Below, piece after piece: positions 16,658-25,396 of a stretch of DNA of 64,000 bases. The translations under genes were made by a program, and so were the position numbers. The stretch is taken from NCBI GenBank assembly GCA_019637195.1, contig JAHBWA010000002.1, forward strand, positions 62,001 to 126,000. The letters are read 5' to 3'. Position 1 is the stretch's first letter. Every line of letters begins with the position of its first letter. The DNA is from Labilithrix sp. Its GTDB lineage: Bacteria > Myxococcota_A > Polyangia > Polyangiales > Polyangiaceae. The notes beneath the pieces were generated by a model. That model searched no databases and had not been told where the DNA came from. It saw only the letters and a program-made list of their open reading frames with translations.

Positions 16658-17662
16658 TCAGCGCGCCGGATCGACGACGAATTCGACGAATAGCGGCAGG
16701 TGGTCCGACGCGCCGCGCGGCCCGACGCGCGCGGAGAGGAACCGGACGCCGTCGCTGCCGAAGGCGCGGTCGATGCGCATCCACGGTCGCTTCGCGGGGA
16801 ACGTGTAGCCGAAGCCGAAGCCCGCCTCGACGAACGCGTCGGTGACGCCGCCCACGTTCCGCCGCGCGATCGAGCTGAGGACCGGCAGGTTGGTGTCGCC
16901 GGCCAGGATGAACGGCGGCACGTCCGTGCGCGCCGCCTGAAACGCCGCCTGGATCTGGGCCTCGCGGGTCGCGATGTTGGCCGCGGTCTCCTCCCCGGAG
17001 AAGAGCGCGTGACGCGGTGAGTACGGGTGGACGTTGTAGAGGCGGAGCGCTCCCTGCGGCGTCTCGACGACGTACTTCATGAACATCACGGGCGTGTCCT
17101 CGTCGAGCTTCGGCGGGACCTCGACGCTGCGGAGCGGGTAGCGCGTGACGAGGACGAGCTCATCCTCTTGGTGGATCGTGTGCTTCGGGAGGCGCTCGCG
17201 GAGCAGCTCCTCGAACGAGCCGTTGGCCGCCTGGACGAGGACGATGTCCGCGTTCATCGCGACGATCTCGTCGGCGATCTGCGCGCGCCCGAGGCGCCCG
17301 AAGAACACGTTGTAGCTGGCGAGGCGTATCGGCTCGACCTCGCTCGAGGGCGAGGTCGAGATCTGGAAGCCCATGACCGGGAAGAAGACGACGAGGCACA
17401 CGCCGAGCTGCAGCGGCACGAGCAGGCGCCGCCGCGTGAACGGCGCGAGGAGCATGCACACCAGCGCGCCGGCGAGCAGCGGGTGCCGGGGGAGGTAGAG
17501 CGCGATCAGCGTGAGGCGCGATCGCTCCCCGACGAGGATCATCCCGAGGAACACGGCGACGCCCAGGAGCTGGAGGACGATGAGCGCGGAGGCGAGCTTG
17601 CGCGCGCGCCTCCGCCACGGCCGCTCCGCCGCCGGCTCGGGGCTCTTCGCCTCCGTCGTCAT
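16658..17662 (-). CDS. Membrane-anchored EEP-fold (endonuclease/exonuclease/phosphatase) protein
   Basis: 334 residues from the ATG at 17662, which overlaps the stop of the upstream glycosyltransferase by 4 bp (ATGA). Three hydrophobic segments (roughly residues 20-90) anchor a C-terminal periplasmic or cytoplasmic EEP domain. Motifs are LASYNVFFGR, DIVLVQAANG, YNVHPYS, LAGDTNLP, RIDRAFGSDG and the terminal GASDHLPLFVEF with the catalytic SDH. The acidic metal ligand that usually follows LQ (LQE) is replaced by Ala here (VQAA). Family members cleave phosphodiesters or phosphomonoesters, and some act on lipids. A role on lipid-linked glycan is possible, but activity is uncertain because of the missing Glu. 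Confidence 0.85.
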   Translation of the reverse strand: MTTEAKSPEPAAERPWRRRARKLASALIVLQLLGVAVFLGMILVGERSRLTLIALYLPRHPLLAGALVCMLLAPFTRRRLLVPLQLGVCLVVFFPVMGFQISTSPSSEVEPIRLASYNVFFGRLGRAQIADEIVAMNADIVLVQAANGSFEELLRERLPKHTIHQEDELVLVTRYPLRSVEVPPKLDEDTPVMFMKYVVETPQGALRLYNVHPYSPRHALFSGEETAANIATREAQIQAAFQAARTDVPPFILAGDTNLPVLSSIARRNVGGVTDAFVEAGFGFGYTFPAKRPWMRIDRAFGSDGVRFLSARVGPRGASDHLPLFVEFVVDPAR

Positions 17663-18843
17663 CGCTCCTCGTAAGCCGCGCGGAGGACCGCGTGGAGCCG
17701 CGCGGCGCTCTCGTCCCACCCGACGGCGACGCTGCGCTCGGCGATCTCGGCGGGGTCGTAGCTCTGCCGTGCGCCGCGAAAGAGCGCCTCGGCGAGCGCG
17801 GGGACGTCCCGCGGGGGCACGAGCTCACCCAGCGCCGGCTCGGTGACGAGATCGGGCGTCCCGCCCACCTTGGTGGCCACGACGCGGCGCCCCGAGGCCA
17901 GGGCCTCGAGGACGACGTTCGGCGTGCCCTCCGCCCAGCTCGGCAGGACGAGCACATCGCACGCCGCCATCCAGGTGGCGATCTCGGCGAGCGGGCGCGC
18001 GCCGCGCGCGGTCATCCGCCCGGACCACCGGGCGGCGACGCGGTCGAGCGCGGCGCGCGACGGACCCTCGCCGATCATCGCGAGATCGACGTCCTCGTGC
18101 GCGGCGGCGAGCGACTCGAACGCCGCCGCGAGATCCAGCACGCCCTTCGTCTCCTTGAAGTTGCCGACGTAGAGCGCGAGGCGCCGGTCCTCCGGCAACC
18201 CGAGCTCGCGCCGCGCCTCGCTGCGCGAGCGGGGATGAAACAGCGCGGCGTCGACGCCGTTACGCACGAGCGCCAAGCGCTCGTCGGGCACGCCGAGCGC
18301 GCGGGCCTCGTCGGCGAGGCCGCGGCTCACCGCCACGACGCGGCGCGCGCGCGGGAGCGACCAGCGGAGCATGCGGCGCGGCCCCGGAAGCTTCGCGATC
18401 ATGTTCATGTCGCTCCCGTGGAGCTTCACGACGGCGGGCACGCCGAGCATCGCGGCGAGCGCGACCGACGCGGCGCCGTCCGGGTACGCCCAGGCGCCGA
18501 GCACGACGTCGACCTCGCCGCGGTAACCGAGCACGAGCGGCGCGAGCGACGCCGCGTAGAGGCCGGCCCAGAGCCCGTGGGCGACGCGCGGGATGAAGAG
18601 CGTGCGCGGATGACGGACCGAGAGGCCGTCGATGACGTCACGCCTCGGGACGGCCGTGAGGGCGCCGGCGCTCGAGCGCCCCTTGAGCAGACCCGCGCCC
18701 GGGTACCAGGGGATCGTCGCCAGCACCTCGACGGCGCAGAGGCGGGCGAGCGCCGCGATCTGCTGACGGTTGAACGACGCCGCCGTCGGCTCGGCCGCGT
18801 TCGGAAAAATCTTCGTTATGACGAGGACGCGGAGCCCGCTCAC
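17659..18843 (-). CDS. Glycosyltransferase family 4
   Basis: 394 residues from GTG 18843 (reading VSGLRVLVITKIFPN, the GT4 N-terminal strand). The C-terminal domain has ALYVGNFKETKGVLDL, LAMIGEGPSRAAL, VLVLPSWAEGTPNVVLEALASGR and the E-G-x-P-N-V-V-L-E-A motif that binds the nucleotide sugar. The upstream open frame to 19065 lies over the divergent gene's leader and is rejected. It should add one sugar to the repeat unit. Coupled to the EEP gene by a 4-bp overlap; divergent from the deacetylase at 18968. Confidence 0.93.
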   Translation of the reverse strand: MSGLRVLVITKIFPNAAEPTAASFNRQQIAALARLCAVEVLATIPWYPGAGLLKGRSSAGALTAVPRRDVIDGLSVRHPRTLFIPRVAHGLWAGLYAASLAPLVLGYRGEVDVVLGAWAYPDGAASVALAAMLGVPAVVKLHGSDMNMIAKLPGPRRMLRWSLPRARRVVAVSRGLADEARALGVPDERLALVRNGVDAALFHPRSRSEARRELGLPEDRRLALYVGNFKETKGVLDLAAAFESLAAAHEDVDLAMIGEGPSRAALDRVAARWSGRMTARGARPLAEIATWMAACDVLVLPSWAEGTPNVVLEALASGRRVVATKVGGTPDLVTEPALGELVPPRDVPALAEALFRGARQSYDPAEIAERSVAVGWDESAARLHAVLRAAYEER

Positions 18844-18967
18844 GTGACCATCCCTCGCGGCCCGTTTCGTGTAGCCGGCTTTGCCGCGGACAACCAGGCC
18901 GAACGCGCCCGCGCGGGCGATTGACAGCCCGAGGGCCGTCGCGGACGATGACTCCGAGCGCTCACCC

Positions 18968-19984
18968 ATGAACAAGCGGCAGGCGGCGTCGACCCTCGCA
19001 GCACGGCTCAAGCTCACCTCCGTGCTGGAGCGCATCGGGTCGCGCCCCGCGCTCGCGGTCCTCATCTACCACCGGATCTCGAAGCCGGAGGGGCACCGCT
19101 ACGACACCGGGGTCATCGAGGCGACCCCCGAGCAGTTCGACGAGCAGATGGGGATGCTCAAGAAGCGCCACGCGGTGCTCGATCCGGACGAGCTCACCGA
19201 CGTCATCGTGAATCCACGGAAGCTCCGTCACCTGCGCGTCGCCGTCACCTTCGACGACGCATACCGCGACAACTACGACCACGCCTTCCCCATCCTCGCG
19301 TCGCACGGCCTCCGCGCGACGTTCTTCGCGCCGACCCACTACCTCGGCACGCGCTACATCCCGTGGTGGGACCAGATCGCGTGGGCCGTGCGGAGCGCGG
19401 GAAAGCCCGAGCTGCGTCTGACCTACCCGACCGAGCTCACGGTGCGCGTCGACCAGCGCGATCCGGAGCCGGCGATCCGCGCCGTCATCCGGGCCTACAC
19501 GCGCGGCGGTCCCGAGCTCGACCTCGCGCGCTACCTCGCAGCCGTCGAGGAGGCCTGCGAGCTCCGGCTACCCGCCGAGGTGAACGACCGCCAGTTCATG
19601 TCCTGGGAGGAGGCGCGCGAGATGGAGCGCGGCGGGATGGCGATCGGCTCGCACACACACAGCCACGGCATCCTCGCGAACATGTCCGCGGCGGACCAGA
19701 AGCGGGAATGCGAGGAGTCGCGGGCTCGCCTGAAGGAGGGGTTGCTCTCGGCCGAGACGCTCGCCTACCCCGTCGGCAATCAGAAGACGTTCTCGGCGAC
19801 GACGATCCGATGCGCCCGCGAGGCGGGCTACCGCTGCGCGTTCTCCAACTACGGCGGGATCAACGTGCCCGAGCAGATGAATCCGTTCGACGTCCGTCGC
19901 ATCGGGATGAGCCTCGACGTCGGCGTCCCGGAGCTCCGTATGAAGCTCGCCGTCGCCGGTCTCGCGCGGCGCGAGCTCTGGTGA
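18968..19984 (+). CDS. Polysaccharide deacetylase (NodB domain)
   Basis: 338 residues. Start ATG 18968 gives a basic N-terminus leading to LAVLIYHRIS. The NodB homology domain is clear: VAVTFDDAYRDNYDHAFP holds the metal-binding Asp pair (TFDD), RATFFAPTHYLG follows, and SHTHSHGILANMS supplies the two His ligands. C-terminal TLAYPVGNQ is the usual Y-P-x-G strand. It removes N-acetyl groups from amino sugars, by Zn2+-dependent hydrolysis. No signal peptide, so the site of action is unclear. The stop codon forms a 10-bp palindrome with the stop of the convergent Wzz-like gene. Confidence 0.92.
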   Translation: MNKRQAASTLAARLKLTSVLERIGSRPALAVLIYHRISKPEGHRYDTGVIEATPEQFDEQMGMLKKRHAVLDPDELTDVIVNPRKLRHLRVAVTFDDAYRDNYDHAFPILASHGLRATFFAPTHYLGTRYIPWWDQIAWAVRSAGKPELRLTYPTELTVRVDQRDPEPAIRAVIRAYTRGGPELDLARYLAAVEEACELRLPAEVNDRQFMSWEEAREMERGGMAIGSHTHSHGILANMSAADQKRECEESRARLKEGLLSAETLAYPVGNQKTFSATTIRCAREAGYRCAFSNYGGINVPEQMNPFDVRRIGMSLDVGVPELRMKLAVAGLARRELW

Positions 19985-19988
19985 CGCG

Positions 19989-21527
19989 TCAGCTCGGGCG
20001 GTCCTTCGCCGGCGGCAGCGCCGCGCGCGGGATGACACCGAGGACCGGGAGCACGTCGATCCGCTCGACGTCGACGCGGTCGTAGATCCGGTCGTCGATG
20101 ACGGCGGAGCCGATGGCCGTGCCGATCGCCAGCGCGAAGCAGAGCGCGAGCAAGCCGGCGAGCAGCGTCGTGCGGGAGCGCGAGATCGGCGCGTGCGGGA
20201 GGTACGCCGGGTCGAGGACGGAGACCTGGATGTTCCGGTCGTTCATCACCGAGCTCGCGGTGATCGACGCCTTGAAGAGCTTCTCGTCGAGCTGGTGCTG
20301 CCGCTCGCGCCCCTCGTTGACCTCGCGCGTGAGCCGGCGGAACTCGACCTCGAGCGCGACCTCCGGATCGCTCGAGACAGCGGGCGCCGTCGCGAGGCCC
20401 GCGCCGGCGTCTCCCGCCGTCGCGCCGCGCAGCACCGCGCGTCGGTTCGCGATCATGCCCTGGAGGTTCTCGAGCTCCTTGCGGAGCGCGGCCTCGTCGC
20501 TCGCGTTCTTCGGCGGAGGAGGATCGGTCTCGACGGCGGCGACGCGCGCCTGCTGCGCCGCGAACGCGTCGGCCGCGGCTTGGTTGGTCGCCGCCTGCTG
20601 GGCCTCGGCGACGCGAAGCCGCGCGCGCGCGGCGGCGACGTCCGGGTGCTTGTCGGTGTAGCGCGCGAGCTTGTCTGCGAGGTCCCGGCGGGCGGCGACG
20701 AGCTCCGGCCCGTCCGGAGGCGGGACGAACGTGGGCCGCGGCGCGGGCGCGGGCGCGGGCGTGTTGTCCGCCCGCGCCCGGAGCTGGCGCTCGATCCGCG
20801 CGGCGCGCGACTCGAGCGACGCGAGCACCGGATCGCTCGACGTCGGCGTCGCCGGAGCGTTCGTGCCGGGCTGCGGCGCGGTCGGCGCGCCCTGGAGGCG
20901 CGCGGCGAGCACCGGGTTCAGGGCGACGAACTGCGCGAGCGCGGCCTCCTTCTGCCTCAGGTCGGCCTTGTTGCGCTCGCTCTCGGCGTCGAGGAACTCC
21001 TTGAGCGTCTTGGCGTTCTCGGACCGCCGCGACGCCGCCTCCTGCACGATGCAGTCGCCGAGGCGCCGCGTGACCTCTTGCGCCTCCGCCGGCGTGGCGC
21101 CGACGTACGAGATCTCGAACGTGTCGCCCTCGCGCGCGCGGAAGGTGATCTGCCTGCGCATGTCGTCGACGGCCTCGATGAGCTCCCCGCGACCGAGCTT
21201 CCCGCCCGGCTTCGTGAAGAGCCCGAGGTCGACGATGATCGGCTCGAGGCTCGCGCGCGAGAGGAGCACCTCGCGCAGCCGCGCCCCGACGCGACGCGCG
21301 CTCTCGCTCGAGCTCTCGCCGCCCGTCAGGTCCGCCGACCGCATCGCCTCCTGGTACATGATCACGGTCTCGGAGCGGTACGAGCGAGGGCGCGTGAAGA
21401 CGTAAGGCACCGACGCGATGACGCCGAGCACGAGCACGACGAGCGCGCGACGCCAGAACGCGGGGCTCCGCTTGAGGAGGCTCATGGCGCGCTCGATCTG
21501 ATCGCGAGTGCTCGGCTGCGAGTTCAT
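19989..21527 (-). CDS. Wzz-type chain-length determinant protein
   Basis: 512 residues from the ATG at 21527. A first membrane segment lies at about 28-45 (ALVVLVLGVIASVPYVF) and a second near the C-terminus (LLAGLLALCFALAIGTAIG), the usual two-helix frame of polysaccharide co-polymerases. Between them is a long coiled-coil periplasmic part with REGDTFEISYVGATPAEAQE, KTLKEFLDAE and a Pro/Ala-rich spacer (APAPAPRPTF) that is not in short Wzz proteins. The C-terminal PVLGVIPRA is typical of Wzz/GumC ends. No kinase domain is fused, so the ATPase at 4866-6326 may be its partner. It sets glycan length with the Wzy-like polymerase. Divergent from the Wza-like gene. Confidence 0.92.
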   Translation of the reverse strand: MNSQPSTRDQIERAMSLLKRSPAFWRRALVVLVLGVIASVPYVFTRPRSYRSETVIMYQEAMRSADLTGGESSSESARRVGARLREVLLSRASLEPIIVDLGLFTKPGGKLGRGELIEAVDDMRRQITFRAREGDTFEISYVGATPAEAQEVTRRLGDCIVQEAASRRSENAKTLKEFLDAESERNKADLRQKEAALAQFVALNPVLAARLQGAPTAPQPGTNAPATPTSSDPVLASLESRAARIERQLRARADNTPAPAPAPRPTFVPPPDGPELVAARRDLADKLARYTDKHPDVAAARARLRVAEAQQAATNQAAADAFAAQQARVAAVETDPPPPKNASDEAALRKELENLQGMIANRRAVLRGATAGDAGAGLATAPAVSSDPEVALEVEFRRLTREVNEGRERQHQLDEKLFKASITASSVMNDRNIQVSVLDPAYLPHAPISRSRTTLLAGLLALCFALAIGTAIGSAVIDDRIYDRVDVERIDVLPVLGVIPRAALPPAKDRPS

Positions 21528-21619
21528 CCTGGCCTCGGGCGAGCATAACACGTGGTCGGCGGCCGCGCGTTCGCTCCCCCGTGAGCGTTCGCAGCAACGA
21601 TGCTATCGTCCGCCCTGCC

Positions 21620-22201
21620 ATGTCGCTCCGCGTGCTTCCGATCGTTTGCGCCGCTCTGGTCATGGGTTGCGGGGCCGCCGCACCGACGTACAACTACAAG
21701 GCTGAGCCCGATCCGCGCGGGCTCGAGTTCCAGGTCGGTCCGCTCGATCTCCTCACGGTCTCGGTCTGGAAGAACCGGGACCTCTCCGCGGAGGTCACGG
21801 TCCGCCCCGACGGCGTCGTGACGCTCCCGCTCATCGGCGACATCCGGGCCGCCGGCCGCACGCCGACCGAGATCCAGAAGGAGGTCGTCACCCGGCTCGC
21901 CGACTACCTCCGCGACGAGGAGGTCGTCGTCTCGGTCGGCGTGTCCGCGGTCAACAGCTACTACTTCACCGTCGTCGGCGCCGCCGAGCACCCCGGCTAC
22001 TACACCGCGCGGAGCTACGTCACCGCGGTCGAGGCCGTCGCGATGGCCGGAGGCCCGAACCGCTTCGCCGGCAACGAGCTCTACATCATCCGCGGCACCC
22101 CGGCGCGGCGCATCCCGATCGACCTCCGGCGCGCGACCTCGAGCGAGTACGCGAACGAGAACCTCGTCGTCCTCCGCGGCGACCTCATCGTCCTGCCCTG
22201 A
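21620..22201 (+). CDS. Wza-like polysaccharide export lipoprotein
   Basis: 193 residues from ATG 21620. A signal peptide with lipobox ALVMGCGA (Cys about 16) targets it to the outer membrane. The Poly_export domain follows: FQVGPLDLLTVSVWKNRDLS, VTVRPDGVVTLPLIGDIRAAG and TPTEIQKEVVTRLADYL. A SLBB-like part comes next (YYFTVVGAAEHPGYY through LVVLRGDLIVLP). Shorter than E. coli Wza (about 380), with only one SLBB-like domain and no C-terminal amphipathic helix, as in many Gram-negative EPS systems. It should form the periplasmic and outer-membrane exit channel together with the Wzz protein encoded divergently. Confidence 0.92.
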   Translation: MSLRVLPIVCAALVMGCGAAAPTYNYKAEPDPRGLEFQVGPLDLLTVSVWKNRDLSAEVTVRPDGVVTLPLIGDIRAAGRTPTEIQKEVVTRLADYLRDEEVVVSVGVSAVNSYYFTVVGAAEHPGYYTARSYVTAVEAVAMAGGPNRFAGNELYIIRGTPARRIPIDLRRATSSEYANENLVVLRGDLIVLP

Positions 22202-22235
22202 CCCGAGCGCTCGCCGTCAGACACGCCCGCGGCGC

Positions 22236-23984
22236 TCACTGCGTCGGCGGGTCGGGGAGCGGCGGAGGGACCATGCTTCCGCTCCGGCGGCGCGGCTGGA
22301 GCGACGGCCGGTTGTCCATCGATCGGTGGCAGATGAAGAGCGTCAGGTCGTCGCTGGCGACGTCCTTCGAGTAGCGCTCGACGCTGCGGAGGATGCGGTC
22401 GGCGATCTCCGGCGGGCTCGTGCTCTGGATCGTGTTGAGGCTCGCCTCGAGCCGCTCCGTCCCGAAGAGGCCGCCGTGCGCGTCGGCCGCCTCGACGATC
22501 CCGTCGGTATAGAGCACCAGCGAGTCGCCGTGAGCGAGGGTGAACGCGGTGGACTCGAAGCCCGGGTCGTCGAGGATGCCGATCGCGCTCGACGCCCCGT
22601 CCGTGATCGGCGCGATCGAGCCGTTCGAGTGGCAGTAATAGGGCGACGGGTGCCCGGCGTTGGCGAGGACGACCTGCCCGGTCTTCACGTCGAACGTGAA
22701 GTAAATCGCCGTGAAGAAGAGCTCGGGCTGCCCGCTCGAGAGGATCGCCTCGTTCATCGCCGAGAGCACCGCGGTCGGTTCGACGTGGGCGAGGGCCGCG
22801 ACGCGGAGCTCGCTCGAGATCCGCGCCATCAGCAGCGCCGCGGCGATGCCCTTGCCGGAGATGTCGCCGATGAAGACCGCGAGCCGCTCCTCGCCGACCC
22901 AGAAGACGTCGTAGAAGTCGCCGCCGATCGTGTAGGCCGCGCGGTACTCGGCGAACAGCTCGACGCCCTCCACCGAGATGACCTCCCGCGGGAGGAAGCT
23001 CTTCTGGATACGCGCCGCGAGCTCGAGATCGTACTTCAAGCGATCGCGCTGGAGCGTCTCGTCGTGCATCCGCGCGTTCTGGAGCATCATCGCGGCGGCG
23101 GCGGCCATGCCGTTCAGCAGCTCGAGATCGGCCGGGAGGAACGTCGGCCGGTTCTCCTCGGCCGAGACGTGGAGGACGCCGAGGATCTCGCCCCGATCGA
23201 TCATCGGCGCGAACATGTTGGTGCCGCCGGCGACCCGCGACGACTCCGGCGACTCCCCGCCGAGGATGGCGCGCGGCATGGTCAGCATCGCCCGGCTCAC
23301 GTCGTCGGGGAGGGTCGGCTCGTCGGACGTGATCCCGGCGCCGGAGAAGTGAGCGACCTGGAGCGCGCCCCCGTGCGTGGCGCTCCGCGTGTAGATCGCG
23401 ACGGCCCGGGCGCGCGGGAAGACCTCGCGGAGCTTGCTCCCGATGAGGCGGAGGAGCTCTCCCCGGTCGATCGTCGTGCCGATCGTCTGCATGAACGAGT
23501 AGATCGTCCCGAGCTTCTGGTACGCGTCCTCGAGCTGCGTCAGGTCGACGAGCTGGCGCTCGCCCGACGCGGCGGACTCACGCGCGACGAGCATGCGCGC
23601 GACGCTCTCGGTCGCCACGAGGGTCGGCGCCTCGACGGCGTACGGGGCGACCGATTCGCCGGCGGGCGACTCCTCGATCCGGAACGTATAGCGACCGAAA
23701 CGGATGAGGTCGTTCGGCTGGAGCCTGTGGCGGGTGATGCCGATGCCGTTGACGATGGTGCCGTTCGCGCTGCTGAGATCGTAGAGGAACGTACCGTCCC
23801 GCTCCGGGGCGAACCGCGCCTGCTGGCGGGAGATCCGCGGGTCGTCGAGGACGATGTGATTGGACGCGCCGCGGCCGACGAGGAGCGGCGTGTTGATGGG
23901 CAGCCGGACCTTCCGGGCCTTGCCCTCGACGCCGATCAACCAATAAGGCGCGGTCCGCGTGCTCGCTGAGTGTCCTCGGTCCAT
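22236..23984 (-). CDS. FHA-GAF-SpoIIE (PP2C-type) phosphatase, RsbU-like
   Basis: 582 residues from the ATG at 23984. Domain order: an FHA domain (VGRGASNHIVLDD, RISRQQAR, SSANGTIVNG; about 30-110), which binds phosphothreonine; a GAF-like sensor (about 175-330); and a SpoIIE phosphatase (about 350-550). The phosphatase shows AAYTIGGDFYD, VFIGDISGKG, VLANAGHPSP and LVLYTDGIVEA, with the Asp metal ligands in place. Such proteins dephosphorylate RsbV-type STAS antagonists in partner-switching cascades; an RsbW-like kinase and an RsbV-like STAS protein lie 1 kb away. The FHA domain suggests input from a Ser/Thr kinase. Divergent from the sugar transferase. Confidence 0.93.
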   Translation of the reverse strand: MDRGHSASTRTAPYWLIGVEGKARKVRLPINTPLLVGRGASNHIVLDDPRISRQQARFAPERDGTFLYDLSSANGTIVNGIGITRHRLQPNDLIRFGRYTFRIEESPAGESVAPYAVEAPTLVATESVARMLVARESAASGERQLVDLTQLEDAYQKLGTIYSFMQTIGTTIDRGELLRLIGSKLREVFPRARAVAIYTRSATHGGALQVAHFSGAGITSDEPTLPDDVSRAMLTMPRAILGGESPESSRVAGGTNMFAPMIDRGEILGVLHVSAEENRPTFLPADLELLNGMAAAAAMMLQNARMHDETLQRDRLKYDLELAARIQKSFLPREVISVEGVELFAEYRAAYTIGGDFYDVFWVGEERLAVFIGDISGKGIAAALLMARISSELRVAALAHVEPTAVLSAMNEAILSSGQPELFFTAIYFTFDVKTGQVVLANAGHPSPYYCHSNGSIAPITDGASSAIGILDDPGFESTAFTLAHGDSLVLYTDGIVEAADAHGGLFGTERLEASLNTIQSTSPPEIADRILRSVERYSKDVASDDLTLFICHRSMDNRPSLQPRRRSGSMVPPPLPDPPTQ

Positions 23985-24146
23985 GACCACGGTGGAAAAT
24001 CCTGGCTCGCATCCCCCCGATGGGGCCCACCCAACCGCTCGAAGGTTGGTTTGGATCCGGCCACAAGTCAACGCCGGGAGGGGCTCCGCGGCGTCGCTCA
24101 TTCGGATGGCACGATCCTTCCGCTACTCTTGAACTATGCTCACCGC

Positions 24147-24866
24147 GTGCGTCCCCACGTAGCGCTCGTCAAGCGGCTCATCGACGTGGTGGGGTCCGCC
24201 GCCGGCCTCGCCGCGACGCTGCCCCTCTACGTGCCGATCGCGATGGCGATCCGCCTCGACTCACCGGGGCCCGTGTTCTTCGTCCAGCGGCGCGCCGGAC
24301 GGCTCATCGAGGACGGCGACGCCACCCCGCGCTGGGCGACGTTCTCGATGATCAAATTCCGCACGATGAACGTCGACGCCGAAAAGGGCGTCGGCGCGGT
24401 CGTCGCGACCAAGAACGACCGGCGGGTCACCCGCGTCGGCCGCCTCCTGCGGGCGACCCGCCTCGACGAGCTCCCGCAGTTCTGGAACGTCCTCCGCGGG
24501 GACATGTCCCTGGTCGGCCCCCGCCCCGAGCGCCCCGAGCTCCTCGTCAACCTCGCGATGGCCATCCCGTTCTTCGAGGAGCGGACACGCGGGATCAAGC
24601 CGGGCCTCACGGGGCTCGCGCAGGTCTCGCTCGGGTACACGGGGGCGCCGGACGAGGACAGCGAGGTCGCGAAGCTCAAGACGACGCTGACCAACCCGTT
24701 CGGCATCGAAGAGGCCGAGGGAGCGCTGGCGGACGACATGCGCATCAAGCTCATGTATGACCTCTCGTACGCGGCGTCGCTCGAGGACTTCTGGTCCTAC
24801 ATCCGGATGGAGGCGCAGATCCTCGTGCAGACACCGATCGTGATGCTGCTCTCGCGCGGGCACTGA
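24147..24866 (+). CDS. Undecaprenyl-phosphate sugar-phosphate transferase (priming)
   Basis: 239 residues from GTG 24147; TTG 24129 is a possible alternative and longer readings are unlikely. This is the bare catalytic domain of the WbaP/PglC superfamily. A single N-terminal hydrophobic helix (KRLIDVVGSAAGLAAT) is followed by RLDSPGPVFFVQRRAG, FSMIKFRTMNVDAEKG, RATRLDELPQFWNVLRGDMS and LVGPRPERPEL; the catalytic Asp-Glu pair (DE in RLDELP) is present. It starts each repeat unit by moving a sugar phosphate from UDP-sugar onto undecaprenyl phosphate at the inner membrane. The four-helix N-terminal domain of WbaP is absent, so it is the monotopic type. Followed by hairpins at 24867-24901. Confidence 0.93.
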   Translation: MRPHVALVKRLIDVVGSAAGLAATLPLYVPIAMAIRLDSPGPVFFVQRRAGRLIEDGDATPRWATFSMIKFRTMNVDAEKGVGAVVATKNDRRVTRVGRLLRATRLDELPQFWNVLRGDMSLVGPRPERPELLVNLAMAIPFFEERTRGIKPGLTGLAQVSLGYTGAPDEDSEVAKLKTTLTNPFGIEEAEGALADDMRIKLMYDLSYAASLEDFWSYIRMEAQILVQTPIVMLLSRGH

Positions 24867-24901
24867 CCCCGGCGCGGCCGGGGACCTCCTTGTGAGGTCC
24901 C
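24867..24901 (+). terminator. Overlapping hairpins after the sugar transferase
   Basis: Immediately after the stop codon two stems overlap: CCCCGGC/GCCGGGG (24867-24873 with 24877-24883) and GGGACCTC/GAGGTCCC (24881-24888 with 24894-24901, 5-nt loop). Because they share bases only one can form at a time. There is no U-tract, as is common in very GC-rich genomes. They may end transcription or regulate readthrough into the rsbW-like gene. Confidence 0.45.
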
Positions 24902-24976
24902 GCCGTCACTGTTACGATCGCCGCTTCGGCGGTCGTGATGGCGAGAGCGGCGAACACACGTGCGGCGGGGGGCTGC

Positions 24977-25396
24977 GTGACGCGAATGACCTTCCAGGTC
25001 GAGGCGTCTCTGCAGCAGCGGCCGCTCGCGATCGAGCTGCTCTCCACGGTGATCGGTCACGTCTACACGACGGACCGGATGTTCCGTCACGAGATGATCA
25101 CGGCGTTCGGCGAGGCGTTCAACAACATCGTCATCCACGGCTATCGCGACAAACCCAACGGGGTCCTCGACGTCGAAGCGGAGCTGAAGGCCGAGGAGAT
25201 GACCGTACGGCTCATCGACAGCGGGCGCGCCGTCGACTTCGGCGGCCTCGAGCCGCCGGATCTCGGGAGCATGCCCGAGCGCGGCATGGGCGTATACATG
25301 ATCCACGCGCTCGTCGACGAAGTGGCGTATAGCGGAGGGACGCCGAACGTCCTTTCGCTCGTCAAACGAACCAACACAAGGCCAGATCCGAGATGA
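24977..25396 (+). CDS. RsbW-like anti-sigma factor kinase (HATPase_c)
   Basis: 139 residues from GTG 24977, preceded closely by GGGGGG; an ATG at 24986 is the alternative. The GHKL ATP-binding fold shows an N-box FGEAFNNIVIHGYRDKPNG, a G1 box RLIDSGRAVDF and a G2 box MPERGMGVYMIHALVD. These are the three ATP-binding motifs of RsbW/SpoIIAB. Such proteins phosphorylate the STAS antagonist and may bind a sigma factor, releasing it when the antagonist is dephosphorylated. The stop overlaps the start of the STAS gene by 4 bp (ATGA). No sigma gene is adjacent, so the final target is unknown and need not be a sigma factor. Confidence 0.9.
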   Translation: MTRMTFQVEASLQQRPLAIELLSTVIGHVYTTDRMFRHEMITAFGEAFNNIVIHGYRDKPNGVLDVEAELKAEEMTVRLIDSGRAVDFGGLEPPDLGSMPERGMGVYMIHALVDEVAYSGGTPNVLSLVKRTNTRPDPR

